Position numbers and translations under genes: made by a program
Part shown: positions 1 to 8,565 of the stretch, one piece after another
Layout of the letters: each line of letters begins with the position of its first letter
How positions within the stretch are numbered: position 1 is the first letter of the stretch
Notes under the pieces: model-generated
The model's database searches: none
The model's input: the letters and a program-made list of their open reading frames with translations, nothing else
Told to the model about the DNA's origin: nothing
Source: Ketobacter sp964016105
GTDB taxonomy: Bacteria; Pseudomonadota; Gammaproteobacteria; Pseudomonadales; Ketobacteraceae
DNA: 64,000 bases
Direction: 5' to 3'
Assembly (NCBI GenBank): GCA_964016105.1
Contig: CAXHEX010000004.1
Span: 248,001 to 312,000 of the forward strand

Positions 1-2
1 CC

Positions 3-1166
3 TATGTGTATATGTTGGCCCGCAGTGCATTTTTGGCCCAGGGTAATGAAACCCTGGAGGCGGCTCGCGTTTTGGGTTTGAGCACAGTGCCTGCTTTTTT
101 CAAAGTGTCATTGCCCATGGCCAGGCCCGCGGTGGTGGCTGGTCTGGCGTTGGCGTTGATGGAAACCCTGGCGGATTTTGGTGCCGTTGCCGTGTTCAAT
201 TACGACACCTTTACCACCGCCATATACAAAGCCTGGTACGGCTTTTTTGACATTCAAACTGCCGCTCAACTGGCGTCCATCCTGTTATTGATCGTGCTCA
301 GTGGTTTGTTTTTGGAACGCAAAGGCAGAGGTGGAGCCCAGTATTTCCAAAACAACCGGCGTCGCACCTCCCAAATTAGAATGCAATTACGTAAGCGCTA
401 CGCTTATTTGGCCACAGCTTTTTGTGGCACCGTGTTTTTTCTAGCCTTTGTGGTGCCTGTTACGCAATTGGGATATTGGGTGGCCACCGAAGCCTGGCGC
501 GATTGGGACACCCGCTACATCGGTCTGGTTTGGCATACCTTGTATCTGGCGGGACTGGCGGCGTTGATCACAGTTTGTGCTGCTTTCCTGTTGGCCCTCT
601 ACAAGCGTAACTACAAGGGTAACTTTACCAATGCGGTTGTGCGCCTTTCTACTGTGGGTTACGCCCTGCCGGGTTCCGTGTTGGCGGTGGGTATTTTGCT
701 CAGTTTCAACTGGATGGACGGCTGGATAGCACAGCTCCAGGAAGCCATGGGCAAGCCGGTTCAGCCGGTGTTTGTGGGTGGCGTTATGGCGTTGCTTTTG
801 GCCTATGCCACCCGCTTCCTGGCAGCGGCATTTGGTGCGGTTGAAACCAGTCTGGATCGTATCAAGCCCTCCATACCTGAAGCTGCGGCTATTCTGGGAG
901 CGAAGCCAGCGGAAATCGCGCGCAGGGTGTATATACCCATGTTGGCTCCGGGTTTATTCACCGCCGCCTTGTTGGTGTTCGTAGATGTGATGAAAGAGAT
1001 GCCCGCCACGCTGCTGATGAGGCCTTTCGGCTGGGACACGTTGGCGGTGCGCATATACGAAATGACCTCCGAGGGGCTTTGGCAGCAAGCGGCTTTACCG
1101 GGGTTGTCCGTAGTACTGGTGGGTCTGATTCCCGTTATCATTTTGGTGCGTCGCTCCGCGCTTTAG
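3..1166 (+). CDS. Iron(III)-type ABC transporter permease, 5' end missing
   Basis: This is the inner-membrane permease of a binding-protein-dependent ABC importer of the FbpB/ThiP type, which has two fused permease domains. The reading frame is open to the left edge of the window, so the N-terminus is missing and only about 386 residues remain. Two cytoplasmic EAA loops are visible: EAARVLGL followed by a SLPMARPAV segment near the start, and EAAAILGA followed by YIPMLAPG about 280 residues later. These are the sites that dock the ATPase subunit, and two copies show the double-permease layout. Many hydrophobic membrane segments lie between them. Iron as substrate is inferred from family resemblance only; the binding protein and ATPase genes are not in the window. 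It stops 65 bp before gcvT and is probably a separate unit. Confidence 0.85.
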   Translation, partial: YVYMLARSAFLAQGNETLEAARVLGLSTVPAFFKVSLPMARPAVVAGLALALMETLADFGAVAVFNYDTFTTAIYKAWYGFFDIQTAAQLASILLLIVLSGLFLERKGRGGAQYFQNNRRRTSQIRMQLRKRYAYLATAFCGTVFFLAFVVPVTQLGYWVATEAWRDWDTRYIGLVWHTLYLAGLAALITVCAAFLLALYKRNYKGNFTNAVVRLSTVGYALPGSVLAVGILLSFNWMDGWIAQLQEAMGKPVQPVFVGGVMALLLAYATRFLAAAFGAVETSLDRIKPSIPEAAAILGAKPAEIARRVYIPMLAPGLFTAALLVFVDVMKEMPATLLMRPFGWDTLAVRIYEMTSEGLWQQAALPGLSVVLVGLIPVIILVRRSAL

Positions 1167-1231
1167 TTCACTGGTAACCTCCGGCGTTGCTGGGTACAAT
1201 GCCTGCAAATTCCCTCCCTGGAGCGTACACC

Positions 1232-2314
1232 ATGGCCCATCGCACACCTCTATACCAGACTCACCTCAATGCTGGCGCTAAGATGGTGGATTTTGGGGGT
1301 TGGGATATGCCTATCAATTATGGGTCACAGATTGAAGAGCATAACGCAGTGCGTGGCGATGCTGGCATGTTTGATGTATCCCATATGACTGTGGTGGATG
1401 TGAACGGCACTGAAAGCAAAGCCTTTTTGCAAAAGCTGTTGGCCAACGATGTGGCCAAGTTGAAATCCCCGGGTAAGGCGCTGTACACCGGTATGCTCAA
1501 CCCAGAGGGGGGCGTTATCGATGATCTTATTGTTTACAACATGGAAGCTGGTTATCGCTTGGTGGTGAATTGCGCCACCCGGGAAAAAGATTTGGCCTGG
1601 ATGAATGCCCAGGCCGATGGTTTCGATGTGACCATAGAAGAGCGTCCCGAAATGGCCATGGTGGCCATACAAGGCCCTAACGCGTTAACCAAAACCGCTC
1701 AAGTTTTGACTGAGGCAGGTGAATTGATTGAAAACCTCAGTGTATTTCAGGGCCAGCCCTGGAATGATTGGTTTATTGCCCGTACCGGTTATACCGGCGA
1801 GGATGGGTTGGAAATTATGTTGCCAGGTGATCAGGCGCCGGAGTTCTGGCAGCAATTGCAGGCCCAGGGTGTGGCGCCCTGTGGGTTGGGGGCGCGAGAT
1901 ACTTTGCGTCTGGAAGCGGGCATGAATCTGTATGGCTCAGATATGGACGAAACCGTATCGCCCCTTTCAGCGGCCATGGGTTGGACCATAGCCTGGGAGC
2001 CGAAACAGCGGGATTTTATTGGTCGTAGCGCCCTTGAAGAGCAAAGATCCCAAGGCAGCTATGACAAACTGGTGGGGTTGGTTATGGAGACCCGAGGCGT
2101 ATTACGTGGCCATCAAAAAGTCATTGTGGATGGCGTGGGAGAAGGGGAGATCACCAGCGGAACGTTCTCTCCCACCCTAGGCTACTCTGTTGCTTTGGCA
2201 CGGGTGCCCAAGGCAACCCAGGATTCTGCCCAGGTTGAAATTCGCGGCAAGCTGCATCAGGTTCGTGTAGTAAAGCCCCCCTTTGTGCGTAACGGCAAAA
2301 AGGTGTATCAGTAA
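1232..2314 (+). CDS. gcvT: Aminomethyltransferase, glycine cleavage T-protein
   Basis: T-protein takes the aminomethyl group from the lipoyl arm of H-protein, passes the one-carbon unit to tetrahydrofolate and releases ammonia. The protein is 360 residues, normal for the family. It begins MAHRTPLYQTHL and contains the folate-domain stretches DFGGWDMPINYG, YTGEDGLEIM and GARDTLRLEAGMNLYG. An in-frame start exists 45 bp upstream, but the ATG at 1232 is preferred: it has a GGAG ribosome site about 9 nt upstream and starts at the conserved N-terminus. It is the first gene of gcvT-gcvH-gcvPA-gcvPB. No glycine riboswitch fits in the 65-bp leader. Confidence 0.96.
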   Translation: MAHRTPLYQTHLNAGAKMVDFGGWDMPINYGSQIEEHNAVRGDAGMFDVSHMTVVDVNGTESKAFLQKLLANDVAKLKSPGKALYTGMLNPEGGVIDDLIVYNMEAGYRLVVNCATREKDLAWMNAQADGFDVTIEERPEMAMVAIQGPNALTKTAQVLTEAGELIENLSVFQGQPWNDWFIARTGYTGEDGLEIMLPGDQAPEFWQQLQAQGVAPCGLGARDTLRLEAGMNLYGSDMDETVSPLSAAMGWTIAWEPKQRDFIGRSALEEQRSQGSYDKLVGLVMETRGVLRGHQKVIVDGVGEGEITSGTFSPTLGYSVALARVPKATQDSAQVEIRGKLHQVRVVKPPFVRNGKKVYQ

Positions 2315-2331
2315 CTAAATGAGGACTTACC

Positions 2332-2718
2332 ATGAGTGAAATACCATCGGAGTTGCGTTATTTGTCGTCCCATGAGTGGGTGAGTGTTGAAGACGGTGTG
2401 GCCACCATTGGCATAACCGACCATGCTCAGGATGCCATGGGCGATTTGGTGTTTGTGGAAACCCCCGAAGTGGGTACGGAACTGGCCGCCGGTGATGAAG
2501 CGGGCGTGGTGGAATCTGTCAAAGCGGCTTCGGACATTTATACTCCGGTTTCCGGCGAAGTGATTGAAGCCAACGAGAAGTTGGCAGATGAGCCCGAGGT
2601 GGTGAACTCTTCTCCGTACGGTGATGGCTGGATGTTCAAGGTTCGTATTAGTGATGACAGCGAACTGAATAACATGCTGACTGCTGATGAGTATCAAGCC
2701 CAGATAGAGGACGAATAA
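2332..2718 (+). CDS. gcvH: Glycine cleavage system H-protein
   Basis: H-protein is the small lipoylated carrier that shuttles the aminomethyl intermediate between the P-, T- and L-proteins. At 128 residues it has the usual length. The lipoyl-lysine motif VESVKAASDIY is intact, with the modified residue at about K64, and the early ITDHAQDAMGDLV stretch is typical. It lies 17 bp after gcvT and 6 bp before gcvPA, with a clear GAGGA ribosome site, so it is almost certainly cotranscribed with both. Confidence 0.97.
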   Translation: MSEIPSELRYLSSHEWVSVEDGVATIGITDHAQDAMGDLVFVETPEVGTELAAGDEAGVVESVKAASDIYTPVSGEVIEANEKLADEPEVVNSSPYGDGWMFKVRISDDSELNNMLTADEYQAQIEDE

Positions 2719-2724
2719 GACGTC

Positions 2725-4083
2725 ATGCCCTATGTACCCCATACCGATGACGACATAAAACACATGCTGGAGACCATTGGTGTTTCCAGTCTGGATGATT
2801 TGTTTGACGAAATCCCCAAAGACATTATTGCTGGCCCGTTGCAGCAGGTTCCCACTGGTAAAACTGAAATGGAAACCTTACGCATCATGTCTGATCGAGC
2901 CCAGCAAGATGGGGGTAATTTGTGTTTTATCGGAGCGGGGGCCTATGAGCATCATATTCCTGCCGCTGTGTGGGAGATCGCGGCCCGGGGCGAATTCCTT
3001 ACTGCATATACTCCCTATCAGGCGGAAGCCAGTCAGGGCACCTTGCAGGTTATATATGAATTCCAATCCATGATGGCCCACCTCAATGGAATGGATGTGT
3101 CCAATGCCTCTTTGTATGACGGTGGTTCAGGTCTGGCAGAAGCGGTATTGATGGCGGTACGTGCCAATCGCAAATCCAAATCCCACAAGGTGTTGATGCC
3201 CACCACGGTGAACCCGCTTTATCGAGAGGCCACCCACAATATCGTTCACAACCAGGGTCTGGAATTGGTGGAAGTGGGCTACGACGCCGATGCCGGTGTC
3301 ACTTCCCTGGCGTCGTTGCAGCCCTATGAAGGGGAAGATTTCGCCGCGCTAATTATTCAGCAGCCAAACTTTTTTGGCAGCCTGGAAGATGTGGATGCCT
3401 TAACCAATTGGGCCCATGCCAACGGTATGCTGGTGATTGCCTGTGTGAATCCCACTTCGTTAGCTGTTTTAAATCCACCGGGTGAATGGGGCGATAATGG
3501 GGCTGACATTTCCTGTGGCGAAGGCCAACCTTTAGGGGTGCCCATGTCCTCTGGTGGGCCATACTTTGGTTTTATCACTTGCAAGCAAAAAATCGTTCGG
3601 CAAATGCCGGGGCGTATCATTGGACGTACGGTGGATATGGAAGGACGGCCCGGTTTTACTCTAACCTTGCAGGCCAGAGAGCAACATATTCGTCGCTCCA
3701 AAGCCACGTCAAATATTTGCACCAACCAAGGGTTGGCCATGACCGCCGCCACCATTTATATGAGTTTGTTGGGTGCCGATGGTTTGGAAAGTGTTGCCGT
3801 GGCCAGCCACAACAATACCCAGGCTTTGTTGGAAAAGCTGAGTGGGATTGATGGGGTTGAGAAAGTGTTCAGTGCTCCCACTTTTCACGAAGCGGTGATT
3901 AAGGTGAAAGACTCTGGGGCTGCGGTGCTGGATAAGATGGCTGCAAATGGTGTGCAGGGTGGGTTGGATTTGAGTGGGTATTACCCTGAGTTGGAAGGGT
4001 GTATTTTGCTTTGTGTGACGGAAACGAAGAATAGCTCGGATTTGGAGCGTTATGTTTCTGTTTTGCGGGACGCGTTGAGTTAA
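2725..4083 (+). CDS. gcvPA: Glycine dehydrogenase (decarboxylating) subunit 1
   Basis: This is the N-terminal half of the P-protein, the PLP enzyme that decarboxylates glycine and loads the aminomethyl group onto H-protein. In the two-subunit form this half completes the active site but lacks the PLP lysine. The 452 residues begin MPYVPHTDDDIKHML and include FIGAGAYEHHIP and TAYTPYQAEASQGTLQ, all typical of GcvPA. It lies 6 bp after gcvH. Its partner gcvPB does not follow directly: 259 bp containing a long palindromic element separate them. Most gammaproteobacteria make a single P-protein of about 950 residues, so the split form is noteworthy. Confidence 0.95.
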   Translation: MPYVPHTDDDIKHMLETIGVSSLDDLFDEIPKDIIAGPLQQVPTGKTEMETLRIMSDRAQQDGGNLCFIGAGAYEHHIPAAVWEIAARGEFLTAYTPYQAEASQGTLQVIYEFQSMMAHLNGMDVSNASLYDGGSGLAEAVLMAVRANRKSKSHKVLMPTTVNPLYREATHNIVHNQGLELVEVGYDADAGVTSLASLQPYEGEDFAALIIQQPNFFGSLEDVDALTNWAHANGMLVIACVNPTSLAVLNPPGEWGDNGADISCGEGQPLGVPMSSGGPYFGFITCKQKIVRQMPGRIIGRTVDMEGRPGFTLTLQAREQHIRRSKATSNICTNQGLAMTAATIYMSLLGADGLESVAVASHNNTQALLEKLSGIDGVEKVFSAPTFHEAVIKVKDSGAAVLDKMAANGVQGGLDLSGYYPELEGCILLCVTETKNSSDLERYVSVLRDALS

Positions 4084-4111
4084 CTGCAGGACTTTTAAGT
4101 GATCGGTGGTG

Positions 4112-4289
4112 TGCTGGTGGGGCCTGCTTTTTTGCCACTTTCACGCCGCCGAGCATCGCAGAAACAATCGGAAAAAGGGGCCGGCCTGTTTGAGCGCGAA
4201 GCGCGAGTTCCGGCACCGCCGATTGTTTCGAGAAGCACAGGGAAGCCAAAGGCCAAGTGTCCGTGGCAAAAAAGCAGGCCCCGCCAGCA
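4112..4289. repeat. 178-bp palindromic (MITE-like) intergenic element
   Basis: Two 27-bp arms at 4112-4138 and 4263-4289 are inverted repeats of each other with a single mismatch that would be a G-U pair in RNA. Each arm contains the core GGCCTGCTTTTTTGCCAC or its complement. Inside are a second inverted pair, GAAACAATCGG at 4161-4171 with its complement at 4219-4229, then GCCGG/CCGGC at 4180-4184 and 4210-4214, and a central GCGCGAAGCGCG. The whole block can fold into one long stem. There is no transposase gene and no convincing target duplication. It most resembles a non-autonomous palindromic repeat of the MITE or REP-cluster kind. I saw no second copy in this window. Confidence 0.75.
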
Positions 4290-4342
4290 TCGAATAGGGG
4301 AGCTTCGTTCTGCTTCGGTTATGAATTTTTTGTGAGATTGAA

Positions 4343-5809
4343 ATGACGTTGATTTTTGAAAAATCCCAAAACGGTCGACGGGCCACTTCTCAGGCGCCTA
4401 AACCTTCTGAACTTGGCGCGGGAATTCCGGATCAGTTTCGGCGCAAACAAAAGCCGTTGTTGCCAGAGGTGGGTGAGATGCAGGTGGTGCGTCACTACAC
4501 CAATCTGTCCCGCAAGAATTTCAGTATTGATACCCAATTTTATCCCCTGGGCAGTTGTACCATGAAGTACAACCCTCGGGGCGCTCATCGCGGTGCTATG
4601 TTGCCGGGTTTTTTGGGTCGTCATCCTTTGGCGCCAGAGCAACACAGTCAGGGTTATTTGTCTTGCCTTTATGATTTACAGGAAGTGTTGAAAGACGTTA
4701 CGGGAATGAAAGGGGTTTCGCTCACCCCCATGGCGGGAGCCCAGGGCGAATTCGCCGGTGTGGCCATGATTCGCGCTTACCATGAAGCCAAGCAGGACCA
4801 TGAGCGCAGTGAGATTCTGATTCCTGAAGCAGCCCACGGCACTAACCCGGCTACGGCAGTGATGTGTGGTTATAAAGTTCGGGAAATTCCAGTGGACGCT
4901 GACGGTGATGTGAATCTTGAAGCCCTTAAAGAGGCGGTGGGGCCTCACACCGCTGGATTGATGATGACCAACCCTTCAACTTGTGGTGTGTTTGAGCGCA
5001 AAATAAAAGAAATTGCTGAAGTGGTCCATGGGGCTGGCGGGTTGTTGTATTACGATGGCGCCAACCTAAATGCCATTCTGGGCAAGGTGCGTCCCGGTGA
5101 TATGGGTTTCGATGTATTGCACATGAACCTGCATAAAACCTTTGCCACGCCCCATGGTGGTGGCGGCCCCGGTGCTGGCCCGGTGGGAGTGGGGGAGCGC
5201 TTGTTGCCGTTTTTACCAACCCCTATTGTGGGTAAAGAATCGAAGGATGGACAAGACCATTATCGATGGTTAACCGATAAAGATATTCCCGGCACCATAG
5301 GGCGTTTGTCCACCTATATGGGTAACGCCGGCGTACTGCTTCGGGCTTTTTTCTACGCTTCGGTTTTGGGTAAGGAAGGCATGTTGCGGGTTGGCGAATT
5401 TTCAACGCTCAATGCCAATTATATGATGAAGCTGGCAGAGCAGGCCGGGTTCCAGTTGGCTTACCCAGGCCGTCGTGCCACCCATGAATTTATTATTACT
5501 TTGAGTAAGCAAGCGAAAGATTTGGGTGTCACTGCCATGGATTTTGCCAAGCGCATGCTGGACTATGGCTATCATGCTCCCACCACTTACTTTCCATTAT
5601 TGGTGCCAGAGTGCTGGCTGATTGAACCCACTGAAACAGAATCTCCCGATGAGTTGGCCGGTTTTATTCAGGCAATGGAGAAGATTTTGCGTGAAGCCCA
5701 AGAAACTCCAGATCTGGTGAAAGGCGCTCCATATACCCAGCCTGTGCGGCGCTTGGACGATGTGAAGGCGGCTCGCGAGTTGGACTTGGTTTGGGGTAAA
5801 TCTCAATAG
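4343..5809 (+). CDS. gcvPB: Glycine dehydrogenase (decarboxylating) subunit 2
   Basis: This is the C-terminal half of the P-protein, carrying the pyridoxal phosphate lysine. The 488 residues contain the PLP site HMNLHKTFATPHGGG with the lysine at about K265, the glycine-rich stretch after it, and the family start region FYPLGSCTMKYNPR. It pairs with gcvPA to form the active enzyme. The 259-bp gap upstream holds the palindromic element, so expression may differ from gcvPA or depend on read-through. The ribosome site before the ATG is weak. It ends the glycine cleavage operon; the lipoamide dehydrogenase gene is not here. Confidence 0.96.
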   Translation: MTLIFEKSQNGRRATSQAPKPSELGAGIPDQFRRKQKPLLPEVGEMQVVRHYTNLSRKNFSIDTQFYPLGSCTMKYNPRGAHRGAMLPGFLGRHPLAPEQHSQGYLSCLYDLQEVLKDVTGMKGVSLTPMAGAQGEFAGVAMIRAYHEAKQDHERSEILIPEAAHGTNPATAVMCGYKVREIPVDADGDVNLEALKEAVGPHTAGLMMTNPSTCGVFERKIKEIAEVVHGAGGLLYYDGANLNAILGKVRPGDMGFDVLHMNLHKTFATPHGGGGPGAGPVGVGERLLPFLPTPIVGKESKDGQDHYRWLTDKDIPGTIGRLSTYMGNAGVLLRAFFYASVLGKEGMLRVGEFSTLNANYMMKLAEQAGFQLAYPGRRATHEFIITLSKQAKDLGVTAMDFAKRMLDYGYHAPTTYFPLLVPECWLIEPTETESPDELAGFIQAMEKILREAQETPDLVKGAPYTQPVRRLDDVKAARELDLVWGKSQ

Positions 5810-5877
5810 TAGAAGAATAACGAAAATTCTATTTGAGAGTGCTGCCAGTCTGACTCATAGGGTTATTGGAATCTGTA

Positions 5878-7098
5878 ATGCACAAGTTGTTGTCCATAAA
5901 TAATTATTACTATTTACGTGGTGGCGCGGAAAAAGTATTTCTAGACCACAATGAGTTAATGGCAGATCAGGGTTGGGCGGTGGCCCCCTTTGCTATGAAG
6001 GGGGAGAAGAATCAGGAAAGTGAGTGGTCCCGCTATTTTGTTGATGAGATTGAGTTTGGTGAATCCTACTCATTGACCCAGAAAATGGTGAATGCAGTCA
6101 AGATCATTCACTCAAGGGAAGCCCAAACCCAGGTGGCAAAGTTAGTTAAAGACTTTAAACCCAGTATCGCCCACGGCCACAATATCTACCACCATCTTTC
6201 CACTTCCATACTAGTTGAGCTGCATAAATTAGGCGTGCCGGTGGTTTTAACGCTGCACGATCTAAAGTTGGCTTGTCCAGCCTATACCATGCTTCGTGAC
6301 GGTGAGATCTGTGAAGATTGCAAAGGGGGCGTTCATAATGTTTTTACCAAAAAATGCATGAAGGGCTCCACTTTGTTGAGTGCTTTGGTGTATCTGGAAG
6401 CACTTTATACTCGTACGTTTGCTACTTATCGCAAAAATGTGGATGCCTATGTGGTGCCCAGTCAGTTCTATATCGACAAATTTGTGGAGTGGGGTTTTCC
6501 CCGGGAGCAATTCGTTTATATCCCGAACTACGTGGAGCAGGAGTCTGCTGCTGTTGACGCTAAGTTCGGCGACTATTTTGTTTACGCTGGACGTTTGTCT
6601 CGGGAAAAAGGCTTGCCCACCCTCGTGCAGGCTGCTGCGCAGCAAAATACCAAACTGGTGGTGGCCGGTTCGGGGCCTGAGGAGGCGGCAGTTAAAGCTA
6701 TTGTTGAGCAAAAAGACGCGCATCATATTTCCTTTGCTGGATACTTGGATAAGCAAGAGTTGGCTTCTCTAGTGGAAGGTTGTCGTGGTGTGATCGTGCC
6801 TTCCGAGTGGTATGAGAACTGCCCTATGTCCATCCTTGAGGCCTTTGGTAAAGGTAAGCCAGTGATTGGGTCTGATATTGGCGGCATAAGCGAAATGATT
6901 GATCACGGCGTGGATGGGCTAAAGTTTACGGCAGGGTCTGTGGATGAGCTAAGGTCTGCCATGGTATCCCTGGCGGAAAAATCGGATGGGCAGCTGCAGC
7001 AGATGGGGGAAGCAGCACGGATGAAAATTCGAGACCGTTTTTCCAAGCAAAACTATCTTGAGAAGACGTTGGCTCTCTATCAGCGACTGCTGGGTTAG
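5878..7098 (+). CDS. GT4-family glycosyltransferase
   Basis: This is a cytoplasmic or membrane-associated glycosyltransferase that likely adds a sugar to a lipid-linked polysaccharide precursor. The fold is GT-B. The N-terminus MHKLLSINNYYYLRGGAEKV is typical of the acceptor domain. The donor-site EX7E region reads EWYENCPMSILEAFGKGKPVIGS in two adjoining parts. A TTG 12 bp upstream is in frame, but the ATG at 5878 has a GGA about 7 nt upstream and fits the family start better. The central part has several cysteines (CPAYTM, CEDC, KKCMKG), seen in a subset of these enzymes. It opens the polysaccharide locus and is convergent with the flippase gene, with 6 bp between them. Sugar specificity cannot be read. 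Confidence 0.88.
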   Translation: MHKLLSINNYYYLRGGAEKVFLDHNELMADQGWAVAPFAMKGEKNQESEWSRYFVDEIEFGESYSLTQKMVNAVKIIHSREAQTQVAKLVKDFKPSIAHGHNIYHHLSTSILVELHKLGVPVVLTLHDLKLACPAYTMLRDGEICEDCKGGVHNVFTKKCMKGSTLLSALVYLEALYTRTFATYRKNVDAYVVPSQFYIDKFVEWGFPREQFVYIPNYVEQESAAVDAKFGDYFVYAGRLSREKGLPTLVQAAAQQNTKLVVAGSGPEEAAVKAIVEQKDAHHISFAGYLDKQELASLVEGCRGVIVPSEWYENCPMSILEAFGKGKPVIGSDIGGISEMIDHGVDGLKFTAGSVDELRSAMVSLAEKSDGQLQQMGEAARMKIRDRFSKQNYLEKTLALYQRLLG

Positions 7099-7104
7099 CG
7101 GCGG

Positions 7105-8550
7105 TTAGTTTTTTCTTTTTTCGCGTATCAGGTCCACCAGCAATCTAGGATTAATGGCGGTAATGATTGCCAAGTAAAGTATACCCATAAAAACTATTTC
7201 AATTAAGAAGTCTATGTTGGGATTTATCAATGGTTGGTCCACCAGCGCGTCTATGGTGAAGTGCGTGACAACTAATGCCAAAGTGGCAAAGACCGGTTCT
7301 TTATAGCTTTTAATGTAGCTACCGAGGCTAAGCTCAATGGGGGTGATAGTGGCGCGTACCCAAAACGGAAATAGTACCAGGGCAACTACGCCGTACCCAA
7401 AGCTCAATACCACAATATCCCACTCGTACAACATAAAGAAAATGCCAATGTTTGCGCTTGCGATAACGGCTGCAAGCATCAACCGCACCCCGGATTTCCC
7501 CGTGGCCAATATTAGGCTTTCGTGACTGCTGCGTGTGGCTTCAAAGAAACCCGCCAGAGCCAGAAGTTGGATAATGGGAATACTGGCGTACCATTTTTCG
7601 CCAAAAAAGAGGGGGATATAGTGGTGGCTGTATAGACTGACGGCGATAAACAGCGGAAAGGTAATGAGGCATACCATACGGTTGAGTTGCACTAGCCCTT
7701 GTTGAAGTTTTTGTTGCTGATCCTGAATTCTGGAGAACATGGTCCAAGCCACGCTGCCGATCCCCCCTCGAACCAGATCTACTAGCATCATAATCAAGCG
7801 TTTTGCAATACTGTATTGGCCCAGCACAGTGGCACCCATAAAAAGACCAATCAAAAAGCTGTCAAATTGGCGCGCGCCAAAGTTCAGTACATTTACTCCT
7901 AGTACGTTGGAGCCATAGCCCACGATATCTTTTAAATGGGGGACAGAAAATAATAGGCGAGGACGCCAGTCGGTGAGTAGCCAAAAAAGCAGTACTTGAG
8001 TAATTTGATTGATAATGGGGCGAGCCACTAAACTCCAAATGCCAAACCCCGAAAGTGCCATAGTGATCCCAGCAGCACCGCCAACTGCCTCGCCGCTGAG
8101 TTTTCGAATGGCCACATTTTTAAACTCCATGCGTCTTTGCAGTATGGAGTTTTGTACACTGGTAAGGGACTCCAGTAATACGGTAATGCAAAGCACCATA
8201 AGAATTTGGCTTACTGCGGGCTCGCCATACAGTAGGGCTATCCCGGGCGCTGCTGCCATGCCAATCATGGCTACGATCAGGCCGACGCTGAGGTTTAACC
8301 AAAATGCCGTATCAAGATGGCTTTGTTCCAAATCCTGGCGTTGAATAATGGCGGAAATGAGCCCTTGAGATGCGAACATAGTGAGAAATTGGGTAACCAC
8401 AAAAGCCATGGCCATCAAGCCAAAGTCGCGGGGAGTCAGCAGTCGAGCAAGCAGAATAAATACGATTAGCGCGCTTACCTGGGCACCCAGATTCTGTGCC
8501 AACATCCACATAGCGCCCGATAGCGCTTTACTTTTTAGTTGTTGAGGCAA
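7105..8550 (-). CDS. Wzx/WzxC-type polysaccharide flippase
   Basis: This is a multispan inner-membrane protein of the MOP/PST superfamily that probably flips undecaprenyl-linked repeat units to the periplasm. It has 481 residues with about a dozen to fourteen hydrophobic segments. The N-terminus matches the WzxC-like branch: KALSGAMWMLAQNLGAQ, then LARLLTPRDFGLMAMA, then the segment VLLESLTSVQNSILQRRM. It is on the minus strand, 15 bp downstream of the next minus-strand glycosyltransferase's start side, and is likely cotranscribed with it. With the Wzy-like protein and the Wzz-like protein further on it supports a Wzx/Wzy-dependent pathway. Confidence 0.9.
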   Translation of the reverse strand: MPQQLKSKALSGAMWMLAQNLGAQVSALIVFILLARLLTPRDFGLMAMAFVVTQFLTMFASQGLISAIIQRQDLEQSHLDTAFWLNLSVGLIVAMIGMAAAPGIALLYGEPAVSQILMVLCITVLLESLTSVQNSILQRRMEFKNVAIRKLSGEAVGGAAGITMALSGFGIWSLVARPIINQITQVLLFWLLTDWRPRLLFSVPHLKDIVGYGSNVLGVNVLNFGARQFDSFLIGLFMGATVLGQYSIAKRLIMMLVDLVRGGIGSVAWTMFSRIQDQQQKLQQGLVQLNRMVCLITFPLFIAVSLYSHHYIPLFFGEKWYASIPIIQLLALAGFFEATRSSHESLILATGKSGVRLMLAAVIASANIGIFFMLYEWDIVVLSFGYGVVALVLFPFWVRATITPIELSLGSYIKSYKEPVFATLALVVTHFTIDALVDQPLINPNIDFLIEIVFMGILYLAIITAINPRLLVDLIREKRKN

Positions 8551-8565
8551 TGAACCAATCCCAAG

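Noticed and set aside
1167..1231. Glycine riboswitch before gcvT
   Set aside because: The gap is only 65 bp, too short for even a single glycine aptamer plus expression platform.
4099..4335. Short frames inside the palindromic element as a small gene
   Set aside because: Both strands are open only because the element is a G/C-rich inverted repeat; no protein features.
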